From Marisimplicoccus sp038147335 (GTDB lineage: Bacteria > Bacteroidota > Bacteroidia > Flavobacteriales > Flavobacteriaceae), in contig JAYQTK010000002.1 in NCBI GenBank assembly GCA_038147335.1, positions 186,001 through 250,000 on the forward strand: a DNA stretch of 64,000 nucleotides, in the 5' to 3' direction. The notes beneath the pieces were generated by a model. It was not told the DNA's origin. It made no database searches and saw only the letters and a program-made list of their open reading frames with translations. This document shows positions 52,775-61,813 of the stretch, piece by piece; position 1 is the stretch's first letter; each line of letters begins with the position of its first letter. Position numbers and translations under genes: made by a program.

Positions 52775-54712
52775 ATGAAAGACTCAGATTCAATATCAAA
52801 AAAGTCTTCATCGGATTCTGAAAATCTAGTTAATAATACAGTTCCTGAAATGCCTAAAGATAAAAGGACCAAGGCATATAAAGAATGGGTGAAAAAATAT
52901 GGTCAAAAAGCTTCAGACTCCAATGAAATTCCTGAGATGCCTAAAGATAAAAGGACTAAGGCATACAAAGAATGGGTGAAGCAGTATGGTGGTCAAGAGG
53001 TCACATCAGATAAATCAGAAAAAAAACCTTCAAAAAAAGATTCTAAACCTAAAACAAAAAAATCTGGTTTAGATAAGCTAGTTTCTGATTTTATTGAAAA
53101 AATTGAATCTGATGATTGGTTTAACAAAAGAAAAGATATTGAAGAACTAAGATCAAAAATCAATTCAACTTTAAAATCATCTGAATCTGATACAGATGAA
53201 TTTAAAAAATCTAAATCTTTATTTTTTCAAACTTTAAAAACTTACTCATTTAAAAAGAAAAGGTATTTCAAAGATCTAAGTTCAAATCAAAAAGAAAATT
53301 TAGAGAAAAGGCAAGAGCTAATTGAAAAGATTAAAAATCTCATTATTGTAGATGAGAATCCTAATAAACTATATTCAAAATTTAAAGTACTTAAAGAGCA
53401 ATGGCATAATACTGGACAGGTTCCAATTACTGAAAGAAACAATATTTGGGAAACCTACAGACACCACGTAAGTAAATTTTATGACTTCCTTCATCTTAAT
53501 AGAGATCTTAGAGAACTTGACTTTAAGCACAATTATGAGGAGAAAGTAAAAATTATTGAAAGGGCTGAACAACTTGATAAAATAGATGATATCGTTAAAG
53601 CTTCCAGAGATTTAAATGATCTACACAGACTTTGGAAGAATGAACTTGGACCTGTATCTAGAGAACATAGTGATGATCTATGGAAAAGGTTCCAGGCAGC
53701 TTCTCAAAAAATACACTCGAAAAGACAAAATTTTCAAAAAGAAATCTCAAATATTCAACAAGAAAACTTTAAGAAAAAGGAAGATGTTATTTTTAGGATG
53801 AGAGATTTAGTTAAGTCTGTGCCGAATTCACATTCAGATTGGCAAAATAAAATTAAAGAATTTGATAAACTAAAAAATGAATTTCAAAGCATTAAAAACC
53901 TTCAGAGAAATAAGAATAAAAAATGTTGGAATGATTTCAGAGTAGTTACAAAAGAATTCAATACAAGCAAAAATAATTTTTATAAAAACCAAAAAAAGGA
54001 ACTCAAGAAGAGTATTGAAATGAAGAAAGCATTAATAATGGAGATTCAAAAAATTATTGAGGAGAACAAAATTGCTGAAAATTCAAGTAGAGTAAAAGCA
54101 ATTCAAGAAGAATGGAAAAAAATTGGTTATCTGCCAAGAAAAATTTCAAATTCTCTATGGGATGAATTTCGTCCTTTAATCAATAGATTCTATGATATTC
54201 TTAAGTCTGGTGCAATAAACTTAAGCCAGGAAGAACAAAAAACTTATGATGACAAAACAAAATTTATTGACAAACTTAAGTTTTCTAAAAAAAAGTATTC
54301 AGTAGATGATGTAGATGAGTTCTTTAAGTCAACTATTTCTGAATGGAATAGTTTGGATTCTATTAATCTTAATTCTAATAACATTTTAAATAATAACCTG
54401 AATAAGAAAATTAACTCAATCTTAAAGTCACTTGATTTAAAAAATGATGAAAAGGATAATCTTAGTTTTGAGTTAGAAATAGAATTATTAAAGAATAATT
54501 CTGATGAAATGAATAAGAAACTTCAGTTCATTAAAAGAAAGATTTCTGAACTTGAAGATGAATCAAATCAGTTTCAAAATAATCTGGAATTCTTCTCTGA
54601 TTCAAGTAGTGATAATCCTCTTTTTAAAAATGTTTCAACCAAAATTAATACGATAAACAATAAAATTGAGTTTTGGAGAAAACGATTAAACAAAATTGAG
54701 AAAAATAGCTAG
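52775..54712 (+). CDS. DUF349 coiled-coil protein
   Basis: A 645-residue, highly charged helical protein of the DUF349 family, with repeated units around WKKIGYLPRK-, WHNTGQVP- and LWKRFQAASQKIH-like helices. The N-terminal ~90 residues are low-complexity and contain a near-perfect tandem duplication (see the repeat entry). No signal or membrane segment. The position after aroE and its orientation agree with the flavobacterial TPR-DUF368-aroE-DUF349 cluster. Function unknown. Its stop shares CTAG with the convergent def gene. Confidence 0.88.
   Translation: MKDSDSISKKSSSDSENLVNNTVPEMPKDKRTKAYKEWVKKYGQKASDSNEIPEMPKDKRTKAYKEWVKQYGGQEVTSDKSEKKPSKKDSKPKTKKSGLDKLVSDFIEKIESDDWFNKRKDIEELRSKINSTLKSSESDTDEFKKSKSLFFQTLKTYSFKKKRYFKDLSSNQKENLEKRQELIEKIKNLIIVDENPNKLYSKFKVLKEQWHNTGQVPITERNNIWETYRHHVSKFYDFLHLNRDLRELDFKHNYEEKVKIIERAEQLDKIDDIVKASRDLNDLHRLWKNELGPVSREHSDDLWKRFQAASQKIHSKRQNFQKEISNIQQENFKKKEDVIFRMRDLVKSVPNSHSDWQNKIKEFDKLKNEFQSIKNLQRNKNKKCWNDFRVVTKEFNTSKNNFYKNQKKELKKSIEMKKALIMEIQKIIEENKIAENSSRVKAIQEEWKKIGYLPRKISNSLWDEFRPLINRFYDILKSGAINLSQEEQKTYDDKTKFIDKLKFSKKKYSVDDVDEFFKSTISEWNSLDSINLNSNNILNNNLNKKINSILKSLDLKNDEKDNLSFELEIELLKNNSDEMNKKLQFIKRKISELEDESNQFQNNLEFFSDSSSDNPLFKNVSTKINTINNKIEFWRKRLNKIEKNS
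52844..52990 (+). repeat. in-frame tandem duplication inside the DUF349 gene
   Basis: A 60-base unit beginning CCTGAAATGCCTAAAGATAA at 52844 recurs at 52931 with an 87-base (29-codon) period. The encoded PEMPKDKRTKAYKEWVK segment is identical in both copies, with a K/Q change just after. The copies differ at several synonymous third-codon positions, so the duplication is old enough to have been under protein-level selection. Confidence 0.85.
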
Positions 54713-55281
54713 TTTTTATAAAAACTCATTTCATACTTTGATTCAACTTTTCCTGTAGATATGTTTTTTAATTCACTATCTATTGAAATCCTTGCATCCT
54801 TTGAAATTCTATCAGTAAAAAGTATTCCTTGTAAATGATCATATTCATGTTGAATTACCCTTGCAATTATTCCAGAACAGTTCATTTGTTTAGGTTGAAA
54901 TTGTTCATTTAAAAAGTTAATCTTGATCTTTTCTTTTCTAATTACCTCTTCTGAGATATTGGGTATACTAAGACAGCCCTCAGAATAAGTAAAATCATCA
55001 CCAGATTCTTTTATAATTTTTGGATTAATAAATACCTGTTTAATATTTATAAGTTCATCTTTATTAAAATTATCCTCGTCTTCAAAAAAAGAAAAATCTG
55101 CAACAAAGATTGATTTTGAGACTCCAATTTGAGGAGCGGCAATCCCTACTCCATTTGCATTGTACATAGTATCCCATAGATCGTTAACAAGAGAATCAAT
55201 ACTGTTTGATTCACTATATTTTATTTTTTCAACTTTTAAATTTAAAATTGGATCACCATATGCAATAATAGGTCTTATCAT
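54709..55281 (-). CDS. def: peptide deformylase
   Basis: Def removes the N-formyl group from nascent proteins. The 190-residue metalloenzyme has motif 1 GVGIAAPQIG (near residue 43), motif 2 EGCLSIPN (near 101) with the cysteine ligand, and motif 3 QHEYDHLQG (near 144) with the two histidine ligands and catalytic glutamate. Its start overlaps the ruvX stop as ATGA, so the two are coupled, an order common in flavobacteria. Confidence 0.97.
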   Translation of the reverse strand: MIRPIIAYGDPILNLKVEKIKYSESNSIDSLVNDLWDTMYNANGVGIAAPQIGVSKSIFVADFSFFEDEDNFNKDELINIKQVFINPKIIKESGDDFTYSEGCLSIPNISEEVIRKEKIKINFLNEQFQPKQMNCSGIIARVIQHEYDHLQGILFTDRISKDARISIDSELKNISTGKVESKYEMSFYKN

Positions 55282-55709
55282 TTATTCTTTTGAATTAAAT
55301 ATGATTCTAAAATCAAAGATGCACTTATTTTATCTATTATTAATTTATCTCTTCTATTTTTTTTACCTACTCCAGATTTAATAATAATTTGTTTAGAAAT
55401 CTTTGATGTAAACCTTTCATCAATCCTCTCAACTTGAATATTTGGAAGATGATTTTTTAAAGATTTAATGAATTTTACAATCTCTTCTTCAAGATCATGA
55501 ATCTCATTATTTAGCTTTAATGGTTTACCTATTACAACTATTTCAATATTTTCATCAATAGATATTTGTCTAATATAATCTAGTAGATTTTTTGTTTCTA
55601 TTGTTTCTAATGGAAAAGAGATAAGTTTATTTGAATCAGATATAGAAACACCAGATTTCTTTATTCCAAAGTCAATTCCAAGATATTTACTTAGTTGTTT
55701 ATTTAACAA
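55278..55709 (-). CDS. ruvX: Holliday junction resolvase-like / pre-16S rRNA nuclease
   Basis: The YqgF/RuvX RNase H-like fold is visible: YLGIDFGIKKSGVSISD near the N-terminus with the first metal-binding aspartate, IVVIGKPLKLN and VERIDERFTS. In E. coli YqgF matures the 5' end of 16S rRNA. The open frame reaches 55784, but its first 25 residues are not family-like. I prefer TTG 55709, which places the conserved domain about 10 residues from the start and leaves a 78-base divergent promoter region with tsaC. Stop overlaps def. Confidence 0.82.
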   Translation of the reverse strand: MLNKQLSKYLGIDFGIKKSGVSISDSNKLISFPLETIETKNLLDYIRQISIDENIEIVVIGKPLKLNNEIHDLEEEIVKFIKSLKNHLPNIQVERIDERFTSKISKQIIIKSGVGKKNRRDKLIIDKISASLILESYLIQKNK

Positions 55710-55787
55710 GATTCTAACTTTTTGATTTTTTTTATTAAGTGTCTTTAGAATTAAATTATATACTTTTACGTGTAAAATTATCAAAAA

Positions 55788-56342
55788 TTGAATAATGAAA
55801 TTACAAATGCAGTAGGTGTATTAAAATCTGGTGGAATTATTTTATATCCAACAGATACAATATGGGGTATTGGATGTGATGCTTGTTGCGATACTGCAGT
55901 AAAAAAAGTATATGAAATCAAAAGAAGAGATCATTCAAAACCATTAATATGTCTTGCTTCTAGCTTTGAAATGGTTGGTGAATATGTAGAAATTTCGAAT
56001 CTAAAAAAATTGAAATCAATATCTAAAAAATCTCCTACCACTTTTATTTTTAATAATCCGGTTAAAATTTCACAGTATGTATCAAGTAATAATAATTCAA
56101 TAGGTTTTAGAGTTCCAAATGATAATTTTTGCTTAGAGCTTTTAAATAAATTTGGCAGGCCAATAGTCTCTACTTCTGCTAACATATCAGGAATTGATAT
56201 TCCTTTAGAATTTAATTTAATAAGCTCAGAAATAAAGAGTAAAGTAGACTATATAGTTAACTATGGAAAGAATAAAGAATCACATACAGCGTCAACAATA
56301 TTAAAAATTGATGAAAAAGGCTTAATAACTAAATTAAGATGA
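55788..56342 (+). CDS. tsaC: threonylcarbamoyl-AMP synthase (Sua5/YrdC/YciO family)
   Basis: The enzyme makes threonylcarbamoyl-AMP for t6A37 modification of ANN-decoding tRNAs. The 184-residue protein has LKSGGIILYPTDTIWGIGCDA (residues ~12-32), the KRRDHSKPLICL segment near 45 and STSANISG near 131, which holds the ATP/threonine pocket. The start is TTG; the nearby ATG is out of frame. It lacks the extra Sua5 C-terminal domain. It overlaps cca by 4 bases (ATGA). Confidence 0.92.
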   Translation: MNNEITNAVGVLKSGGIILYPTDTIWGIGCDACCDTAVKKVYEIKRRDHSKPLICLASSFEMVGEYVEISNLKKLKSISKKSPTTFIFNNPVKISQYVSSNNNSIGFRVPNDNFCLELLNKFGRPIVSTSANISGIDIPLEFNLISSEIKSKVDYIVNYGKNKESHTASTILKIDEKGLITKLR

Positions 56343-57778
56343 GAGTTAATAAAGAAATTATCCAAAAAAATTTGAAAGAAGATATTTTTGTAAAAATATC
56401 AGAGGCATCTGATGATTTAGGAGTTGACTCATATGTTGTAGGTGGCTATGTTAGGGATCTATGCCTCAGAAGACCTGTTAAAAAAGATATTGATGTCATG
56501 TGTGTTGGCTCAGGTATAGAGTTAGCTCAAAATTTCTATAAGAGAATTAGACCAAATATAACACCTGCCAAAATTAATATTTTTAAAAGGTTTGGTACTG
56601 CAATGATAAAGTTCAATAATTATAATATTGAGTTTGTTGGTGCAAGGAAAGAATCTTATTCAAATGATAGTAGGAAGCCTAGTATTGAAGAAGGAACATT
56701 TTTGGATGATATGCTAAGGAGAGACTTTACAATCAATACTCTTGCAATAAGATTAAATAAAAATTATTTTGGAGAATTAATAGATACTTTTGGAGGTATT
56801 GATGATATAGAAAAAGGTATTATTAAGACCCCCACAGATCCTGATAAGACATTTTCAGATGATCCTCTTAGAATGTTAAGAGCAATTAGATTCTCATGTG
56901 AATTAAATTTTGATATTGATATGAATACTCAAAATTCAATCAAAAAAAATTCAAATAGATTAGAAATTTTGTCTTCTGAAAGGATATCAGATGAGATTAA
57001 TAAAATTTTAATGTCTGAGACGCCATCAAATGGATTCAAAAATCTCGAAAAATTAAATCTTCTCAATCATGTTTTGCCAGAGCTAATAGACCTTAAAGGA
57101 GTTGAAGAGGTTGAAGGACAAACTCATAAAGACAACTTTTATCATACATTAGAAGTCGTTGATAATATATCAAGAAATACAGAAAATGTATGGCTCAGAT
57201 GGGCAGCACTTTTACATGATATTGGTAAGGCTCCTACAAAAAAATTTAGTAAAAAAATTGGATGGACATTTCATGGTCATGAATTTATTGGCTCCAAAAT
57301 GGTCAAGAAAATATTTACAAGACTAAGTCTACCATTAAATGAGAAATTAAAATATGTTCAAAAAATAGTTATGATGAGCTCTAGACCAATTATTATATCT
57401 GAAGATATTGTAACAGATTCTGCTGTAAGAAGACTTATATATGATGCTGGCGATGACATTGATGATTTACTAACTCTTTGTGAGGCTGATATAACAACAA
57501 AGAATATGAAGAAGTCGTTAATCTATCAGAATAATTTTAAAATAGTTCGTCAGAAAATTAAAGATGTTGAAGAGAGAGATAGTATCAGAAATTTCCAACC
57601 ACCAATAACAGGTGAGATAATTATGGCTTATTTTAATATTAAACCTTGCAAAGAAATTGGCTTAATTAAAGAAAAAATTAAAAATGCCATTCTAGATGGA
57701 GATATTAGGAATGATTATAAAGAAGCTCACGATCTTATGATCAAAACAGGAAAATCTTTAGGCTTGAAGGATGAATAA
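56339..57778 (+). CDS. cca: CCA tRNA nucleotidyltransferase with HD domain
   Basis: Adds or repairs the 3' CCA of tRNA, needed here because the tRNA genes in this window do not encode CCA. The 479-residue class II enzyme has the nucleotidyltransferase motif VVGGYVRDLCLRRPVKKDIDV (residues ~34-54) with two metal-binding aspartates, RRDFTINTLA near 131, the domain with DDPLRMLRAIRFS near 178 and an HD phosphohydrolase domain (RWAALLHDIGKAP near 284). It is linked to tsaC, another tRNA modification gene. Confidence 0.93.
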   Translation: MRVNKEIIQKNLKEDIFVKISEASDDLGVDSYVVGGYVRDLCLRRPVKKDIDVMCVGSGIELAQNFYKRIRPNITPAKINIFKRFGTAMIKFNNYNIEFVGARKESYSNDSRKPSIEEGTFLDDMLRRDFTINTLAIRLNKNYFGELIDTFGGIDDIEKGIIKTPTDPDKTFSDDPLRMLRAIRFSCELNFDIDMNTQNSIKKNSNRLEILSSERISDEINKILMSETPSNGFKNLEKLNLLNHVLPELIDLKGVEEVEGQTHKDNFYHTLEVVDNISRNTENVWLRWAALLHDIGKAPTKKFSKKIGWTFHGHEFIGSKMVKKIFTRLSLPLNEKLKYVQKIVMMSSRPIIISEDIVTDSAVRRLIYDAGDDIDDLLTLCEADITTKNMKKSLIYQNNFKIVRQKIKDVEERDSIRNFQPPITGEIIMAYFNIKPCKEIGLIKEKIKNAILDGDIRNDYKEAHDLMIKTGKSLGLKDE

Positions 57779-58799
57779 AATATATAATCTAGCACTAGCC
57801 TCGATATTAATTGTTTATCTAGTTATTCTAGCTGGTGCAATTGTAAGGATGACTGGAAGTGGAATGGGATGTCCTGATTGGCCAAAATGCTTTGGATATT
57901 TAATACCGCCAACTGAAAGATCTCAATTAGACTGGAAACCTAACTCTGATTTTAATAAAAATCAAATAATTATTATTGAAGATGAATTATTTTTTGCAAT
58001 AGATGATTTTAGGTCAGCTGATATTCTAAACATTGATAATTGGGAAAAATATACTAAACATGATTATGCTAAATTTAACGTTTATCATACATGGATTGAA
58101 TACATAAATAGACTTATTGGTGCAATTGCTGGAATTTCAGTCTTAATTTTATTTATAAGCTCATTAAAATATATTAATAAGAGATTCTTAATCACATTTC
58201 TTGCATTTTTATCTCTTGTTGCTATTTTATTTCAAGCATGGCTTGGTAAAATAGTTGTAGACAGCAACCTGTCTGCTAATACAATTTCAATTCATATGAT
58301 TATGGCTATAATACTTTTATTTATTTTATTTTCAATTCTATCAATTGTTAGTAAAAAATCAACACTTATAGATTTACCAAGAAGTATATCTGTTTTAATT
58401 ATTATATCAATAATCATTTTGCTAGGACAAGTTATAATAGGAACGGAAGTAAGAAAATTTGTTGATATTAAGATGGAACTTTATAACTACTCTCAAAAGG
58501 AAAAGTGGTTTGAAGAAATTCCTAGTATTTTTTATACACATAGAAGCTTTTCATGGATTATAATTATCTTAAATTCTTACATTTTTTATTTATTAAATAA
58601 AATAAGATTGAAATCAATAATTATATACTCTGTAAATGCATTAATTTTTATTCAAATTATTTCTGGTATTGTGATGTTTTATTTCAATTTCCCATTTAGC
58701 ACTCAGCCTATCCACTTATTATTATCTACTATAATAGTTGGTTTACAATTTTATTTTTTAATGTTATATAATTATAGATCTAATGAGGTTAAAATTTAG
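57771..58799 (+). CDS. ctaA: heme A synthase (COX15/CtaA)
   Basis: Converts heme O to heme A for aa3-type oxidases. The 342-residue integral membrane protein has about eight helices and four candidate heme-ligand histidines: YHTWIEYINRL (near residue 105), ISIHMIMA, THRSFSWII and PIHLLLST. The N-terminus has RMTGSGMGCPDWPKCFG with the characteristic cysteine pair. It starts inside the end of cca (8-base overlap) and is followed by a pRiA4b-type gene. Confidence 0.9.
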   Translation: MNKIYNLALASILIVYLVILAGAIVRMTGSGMGCPDWPKCFGYLIPPTERSQLDWKPNSDFNKNQIIIIEDELFFAIDDFRSADILNIDNWEKYTKHDYAKFNVYHTWIEYINRLIGAIAGISVLILFISSLKYINKRFLITFLAFLSLVAILFQAWLGKIVVDSNLSANTISIHMIMAIILLFILFSILSIVSKKSTLIDLPRSISVLIIISIIILLGQVIIGTEVRKFVDIKMELYNYSQKEKWFEEIPSIFYTHRSFSWIIIILNSYIFYLLNKIRLKSIIIYSVNALIFIQIISGIVMFYFNFPFSTQPIHLLLSTIIVGLQFYFLMLYNYRSNEVKI

Positions 58800-59244
58800 A
58801 ATAATTTTAAATGTGAAAGATGATGTTCTTCGAGATATAATAGTTGATTCCTCAACTAGTTTATTTGAATTTAGTAAAATAATTTCTGAACAATTTGGAT
58901 TTGACTCTACAGAAATTTCTACATTCCATATTAGTAATGAAAATTGGGAACAACTAGAAGAAATCAAAATTTTTAAAATCGATGACAACGATGAAATAAT
59001 GGATAAAGCCCCTATTTCCAACTATTTTGTTTTAAATGGAGATAAAATGATTTTTGTTTATGATTTTTTAAATTATTGGACATTTTTTGTTGAATTATAT
59101 GAAATAGATGAATTAAGTAATTCAGACTCAAAGTTTGAATGCATAAATTCTGTCGGGGATGTTCCTAAGGAGGCACCATCAGATATATACAACCATACTG
59201 ACGAAGCTGATAATTTTGATCAAGATGAAAGTTTAGATTTATGA
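58783..59244 (+). CDS. plasmid pRiA4b ORF-3-like / TnpR-passenger family protein
   Basis: The 153-residue product fits the PF07929-type family. It has an N-terminal ubiquitin-like beta-grasp segment (LKFRIILNVKDDVLRDIIV), then TSLFEFSKIISEQFGFD, a DNDEIMDKAP segment and KMIFVYDFLNYWTFFVELYE, the most conserved part of that family. Family members were first noticed in IS1096 and plasmids, but many are chromosomal as here. It overlaps ctaA by 17 bases and uvrB by 4. Function unknown. Confidence 0.82.
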   Translation: MRLKFRIILNVKDDVLRDIIVDSSTSLFEFSKIISEQFGFDSTEISTFHISNENWEQLEEIKIFKIDDNDEIMDKAPISNYFVLNGDKMIFVYDFLNYWTFFVELYEIDELSNSDSKFECINSVGDVPKEAPSDIYNHTDEADNFDQDESLDL

Positions 59245-61223
59245 GTTTTCAACTTACATCTGATTTCAAGCCAACCGGTGATCAACCAGAGGCAATTAAA
59301 AGTATTGTTAATTCATTTAATAATAATCATAATCATGTTACACTTCAGGGTGTAACTGGGTCTGGTAAAACATTCACTGTAGCTAATGTAATTCAGGAAA
59401 TAAAAAGACCAACATTAGTTTTAGCTCATAATAAAACTTTAGCTGCTCAATTATACTCAGAGTTTCAAAATTTTTTTCCAAATAATGCTGTAGAATATTT
59501 TGTTTCATATTATGATTACTATCAACCTGAAGCTTATATTCCATCATCTGGTTTATATATAGAAAAAGATTTATCAATAAATGAACAAATAGAGAAATAT
59601 AGACTTAGTGCAACTTCATCATTATTATCTGGAAGAAATGATATTATAGTTGTTGCATCAGTTTCTTGTATTTATGGAATTGGTAACCCAAATGAGTTTA
59701 AAAAACACGTAATTCAAATTTCTATTGATGATGAAATTCAAATCTCAAAACTTCTTTCTCAATTTGTAAAGAGTCAGTATTCAAGGTCTATTGATGAGCT
59801 TAATAGAGGTAGTTTTTCTGTCAAAGGAGATGTAATTGATATTTTTCCTAGTTATTCTGATTTATTCTATAGAATAAACTTTTTTGGAGATGTGATTGAA
59901 AGTATTGAGTCTTTTGATCCTATCTCAGGAAATAAAATTGAAAATTTTGAATCCCTAAGGATCTTTCCTGCTATGATATTTGTTACTTCAGAGTCAAGTA
60001 TTAAGTCTGCAATCAATAATATTGAATTTGATTTAGAAGAACAAGTCAAATATTTTGATGAGATAGAAAAATCTATAGAATCAAAACGAATTAGAGAGAG
60101 AACAGAGTTTGACCTAGAGATGATTAAAGAACTTGGATATTGTTCTGGCATAGAAAACTATTCAAGATATTTAGACGGAAGAGATCCTGGAACAAGGCCA
60201 TTCTGTCTTCTTGATTATTTCCCAGAAGATTATTTAATGGTTATTGATGAGAGTCATGTTACAATTCCACAAGTACATGCTATGTATGGTGGAGATAGAA
60301 GTAGAAAAGAGAATTTAGTTGAATATGGGTTTAGATTACCTGCAGCATTAGACAATAGACCCCTAAAGTTTGAGGAGTTTGAACATTTACAAAATAATGT
60401 TCTATATGTCAGTGCTACACCAGCAGAATATGAGTTAAAAATGTCTGAAGGACTATTTGTTGAACAGATAATTAGGCCAACTGGTGTTTTAGATCCTATT
60501 ATTGAGATTAGAAAATCTGAAAATCAAATAGATGACTTAATAGAAGAGATATTATTAAGAGTTGAGAGTGATGAGAGAGTTCTAGTAACAACTCTAACTA
60601 AAAGAATGGCTGAAGAGCTTACAAAATTTCTTCATAAGGCAAAGATTAGAGCAAACTACATACATAGTGATATTGATACATTAGAAAGAGTTGAAATAAT
60701 GCAAAATCTTAGAAAAGGATATTTTGATGTTTTAGTTGGAGTAAATCTTTTAAGAGAAGGTCTTGATTTACCCGAAGTATCTTTAGTGGCTATTCTAGAT
60801 GCAGATAAAGAAGGATTCCTAAGAAGTCATAGATCATTAATTCAAACTGTTGGAAGAGCTGCGAGAAATATTAATGGAAAAGCAATTATGTATGCTGATT
60901 CTATTACAGATAGTATGGACAAGACAATAGCTGAGACATCATATAGAAGAAAAAAACAAGAAAAATTTAATATTGAAAATGATATTATTCCAAAACAAAT
61001 GGATAAATCATTTACAAATACATTTGAAAAAGATATTCAAATTGTAAATAGTTCTTATGAAGATTTTGAAGAAGAACTTAAGGCTTACCAAACAAGAAAT
61101 GAGATAGAGAAGAGAATTAAAGAACTAAGAAAACAGATGGAAGATGTAGCAAAAAAACTTGACTTTTTATCTGCTGCAGATCTTAGAGATAAAATTGAGC
61201 TCCTCAAAAAGAAATTAAAATAA
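59241..61223 (+). CDS. uvrB: excinuclease ABC subunit B
   Basis: UvrB verifies DNA damage in nucleotide excision repair. The 660-residue helicase-fold protein has Walker A GVTGSGKT at residues 37-44, the beta-hairpin region with YYDYYQPEAYIPS near 93, the DEAD-type box VIDESHVTIPQ near 335, LLREGLDLPEVSLVAILDAD, TVGRAARN and a C-terminal UVR coiled coil (KRIKELRKQMEDVAKKLDF) that binds UvrA/UvrC. It is the last gene of the tsaC-cca-ctaA-uvrB run and ends at a terminator. Confidence 0.97.
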   Translation: MSFQLTSDFKPTGDQPEAIKSIVNSFNNNHNHVTLQGVTGSGKTFTVANVIQEIKRPTLVLAHNKTLAAQLYSEFQNFFPNNAVEYFVSYYDYYQPEAYIPSSGLYIEKDLSINEQIEKYRLSATSSLLSGRNDIIVVASVSCIYGIGNPNEFKKHVIQISIDDEIQISKLLSQFVKSQYSRSIDELNRGSFSVKGDVIDIFPSYSDLFYRINFFGDVIESIESFDPISGNKIENFESLRIFPAMIFVTSESSIKSAINNIEFDLEEQVKYFDEIEKSIESKRIRERTEFDLEMIKELGYCSGIENYSRYLDGRDPGTRPFCLLDYFPEDYLMVIDESHVTIPQVHAMYGGDRSRKENLVEYGFRLPAALDNRPLKFEEFEHLQNNVLYVSATPAEYELKMSEGLFVEQIIRPTGVLDPIIEIRKSENQIDDLIEEILLRVESDERVLVTTLTKRMAEELTKFLHKAKIRANYIHSDIDTLERVEIMQNLRKGYFDVLVGVNLLREGLDLPEVSLVAILDADKEGFLRSHRSLIQTVGRAARNINGKAIMYADSITDSMDKTIAETSYRRKKQEKFNIENDIIPKQMDKSFTNTFEKDIQIVNSSYEDFEEELKAYQTRNEIEKRIKELRKQMEDVAKKLDFLSAADLRDKIELLKKKLK

Positions 61224-61227
61224 AAAA

Positions 61228-61254
61228 AGGTGCACATAAGTGCACCTAATTTTT
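61228..61254. terminator. terminator after uvrB
   Basis: AGGTGCAC and GTGCACCT form a perfect 8-bp stem with a 4-base ATAA loop, followed by AATTTTT. A preceding A-run makes it usable for the convergent hsp20 transcript as well. Confidence 0.9.
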
Positions 61255-61271
61255 AGGATTATTTAAAATAT

Positions 61272-61694
61272 TTAGCCAATATTGATTACCCTGTTTGGCT
61301 TAGATATACTTTCTTTCCTTTTTGGTAATTTGATTTTTAGAATACCATTTTTATAATTAGCCTTGATCTTGTCCTGATCTACTGAATCTGGAACTCTAAA
61401 TGATCTTTGAAAAGATGAAAAATTAAATTCATTTAATCTCATTTTATCATTTTCCATAGTATTTGAAGTTTCAGATGAAATAACTAATACCTTATCATTT
61501 AATTCAATCGTGAAATCTTCTTTTTTCATTCCTGGTACTGCAAGGTCAATCTCAAAAGAATCATTATTTTCTAAAGAATTTACTGATGGTACAGAATGAC
61601 TTCTATTTAAAAAATTCATACCAAAGTCATCATTAAAAAATTCATTGATTAATGATGGAAAAACATTGTTATTGTTATATTTTACTATTCTCAT
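61272..61694 (-). CDS. small heat shock protein (Hsp20/IbpA family)
   Basis: The 140-residue chaperone has an alpha-crystallin domain with FEIDLAVPGMKKEDFTIEL near residue 48 and the C-terminal NGILKIKLPKRKE beta-strand segment, and a short basic tail (KPNRVINIG) bearing a I-x-I-like anchor (VIN). It holds unfolded proteins during stress. Upstream the sequence shows a sigma-54-like element and an inverted repeat rather than a TAnnTTTG box. Monocistronic. Confidence 0.93.
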   Translation of the reverse strand: MRIVKYNNNNVFPSLINEFFNDDFGMNFLNRSHSVPSVNSLENNDSFEIDLAVPGMKKEDFTIELNDKVLVISSETSNTMENDKMRLNEFNFSSFQRSFRVPDSVDQDKIKANYKNGILKIKLPKRKESISKPNRVINIG

Positions 61695-61742
61695 AATTTT
61701 TTTTTTAGTTAAACAATTTGAATTATAAATTCATTATGTAAT

Positions 61743-61760
61743 AGTCAAAAAGAATACCAA
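61743..61760 (-). promoter_or_regulatory. sigma-54-like element upstream of hsp20
   Basis: On the minus strand TTGG and TTGA are spaced so that the GG and GA are separated by 10 bases, the -24/-12 geometry of sigma-54 promoters; the -12 dinucleotide is GA rather than GC. It lies about 50 bases before the hsp20 ATG. No TAnnTTTG box is present instead. This is a pattern match only. Confidence 0.3.
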
Positions 61761-61775
61761 GTCATATATAATGAC
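61761..61775. promoter_or_regulatory. inverted repeat upstream of hsp20
   Basis: GTCAT-ATATA-ATGAC forms perfect 5-base arms. Immediately beside it TGACAATTTGGCA (61772-61784) is also nearly palindromic (10 of 13 positions). Adjacent dyads directly upstream of a -24/-12-like element are a plausible activator site, but no regulator can be named. Confidence 0.35.
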
Positions 61776-61813
61776 AATTTGGCAATAAAATAGAAAAATT
61801 TAGTGACTTTATG

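Noticed and set aside
55764..55777. TTTTAC-GT-GTAAAA inverted repeat between ruvX and tsaC
   Set aside because: Short, A+T-rich arms in an A+T-rich gap; not distinguishable from chance and no regulator can be named.
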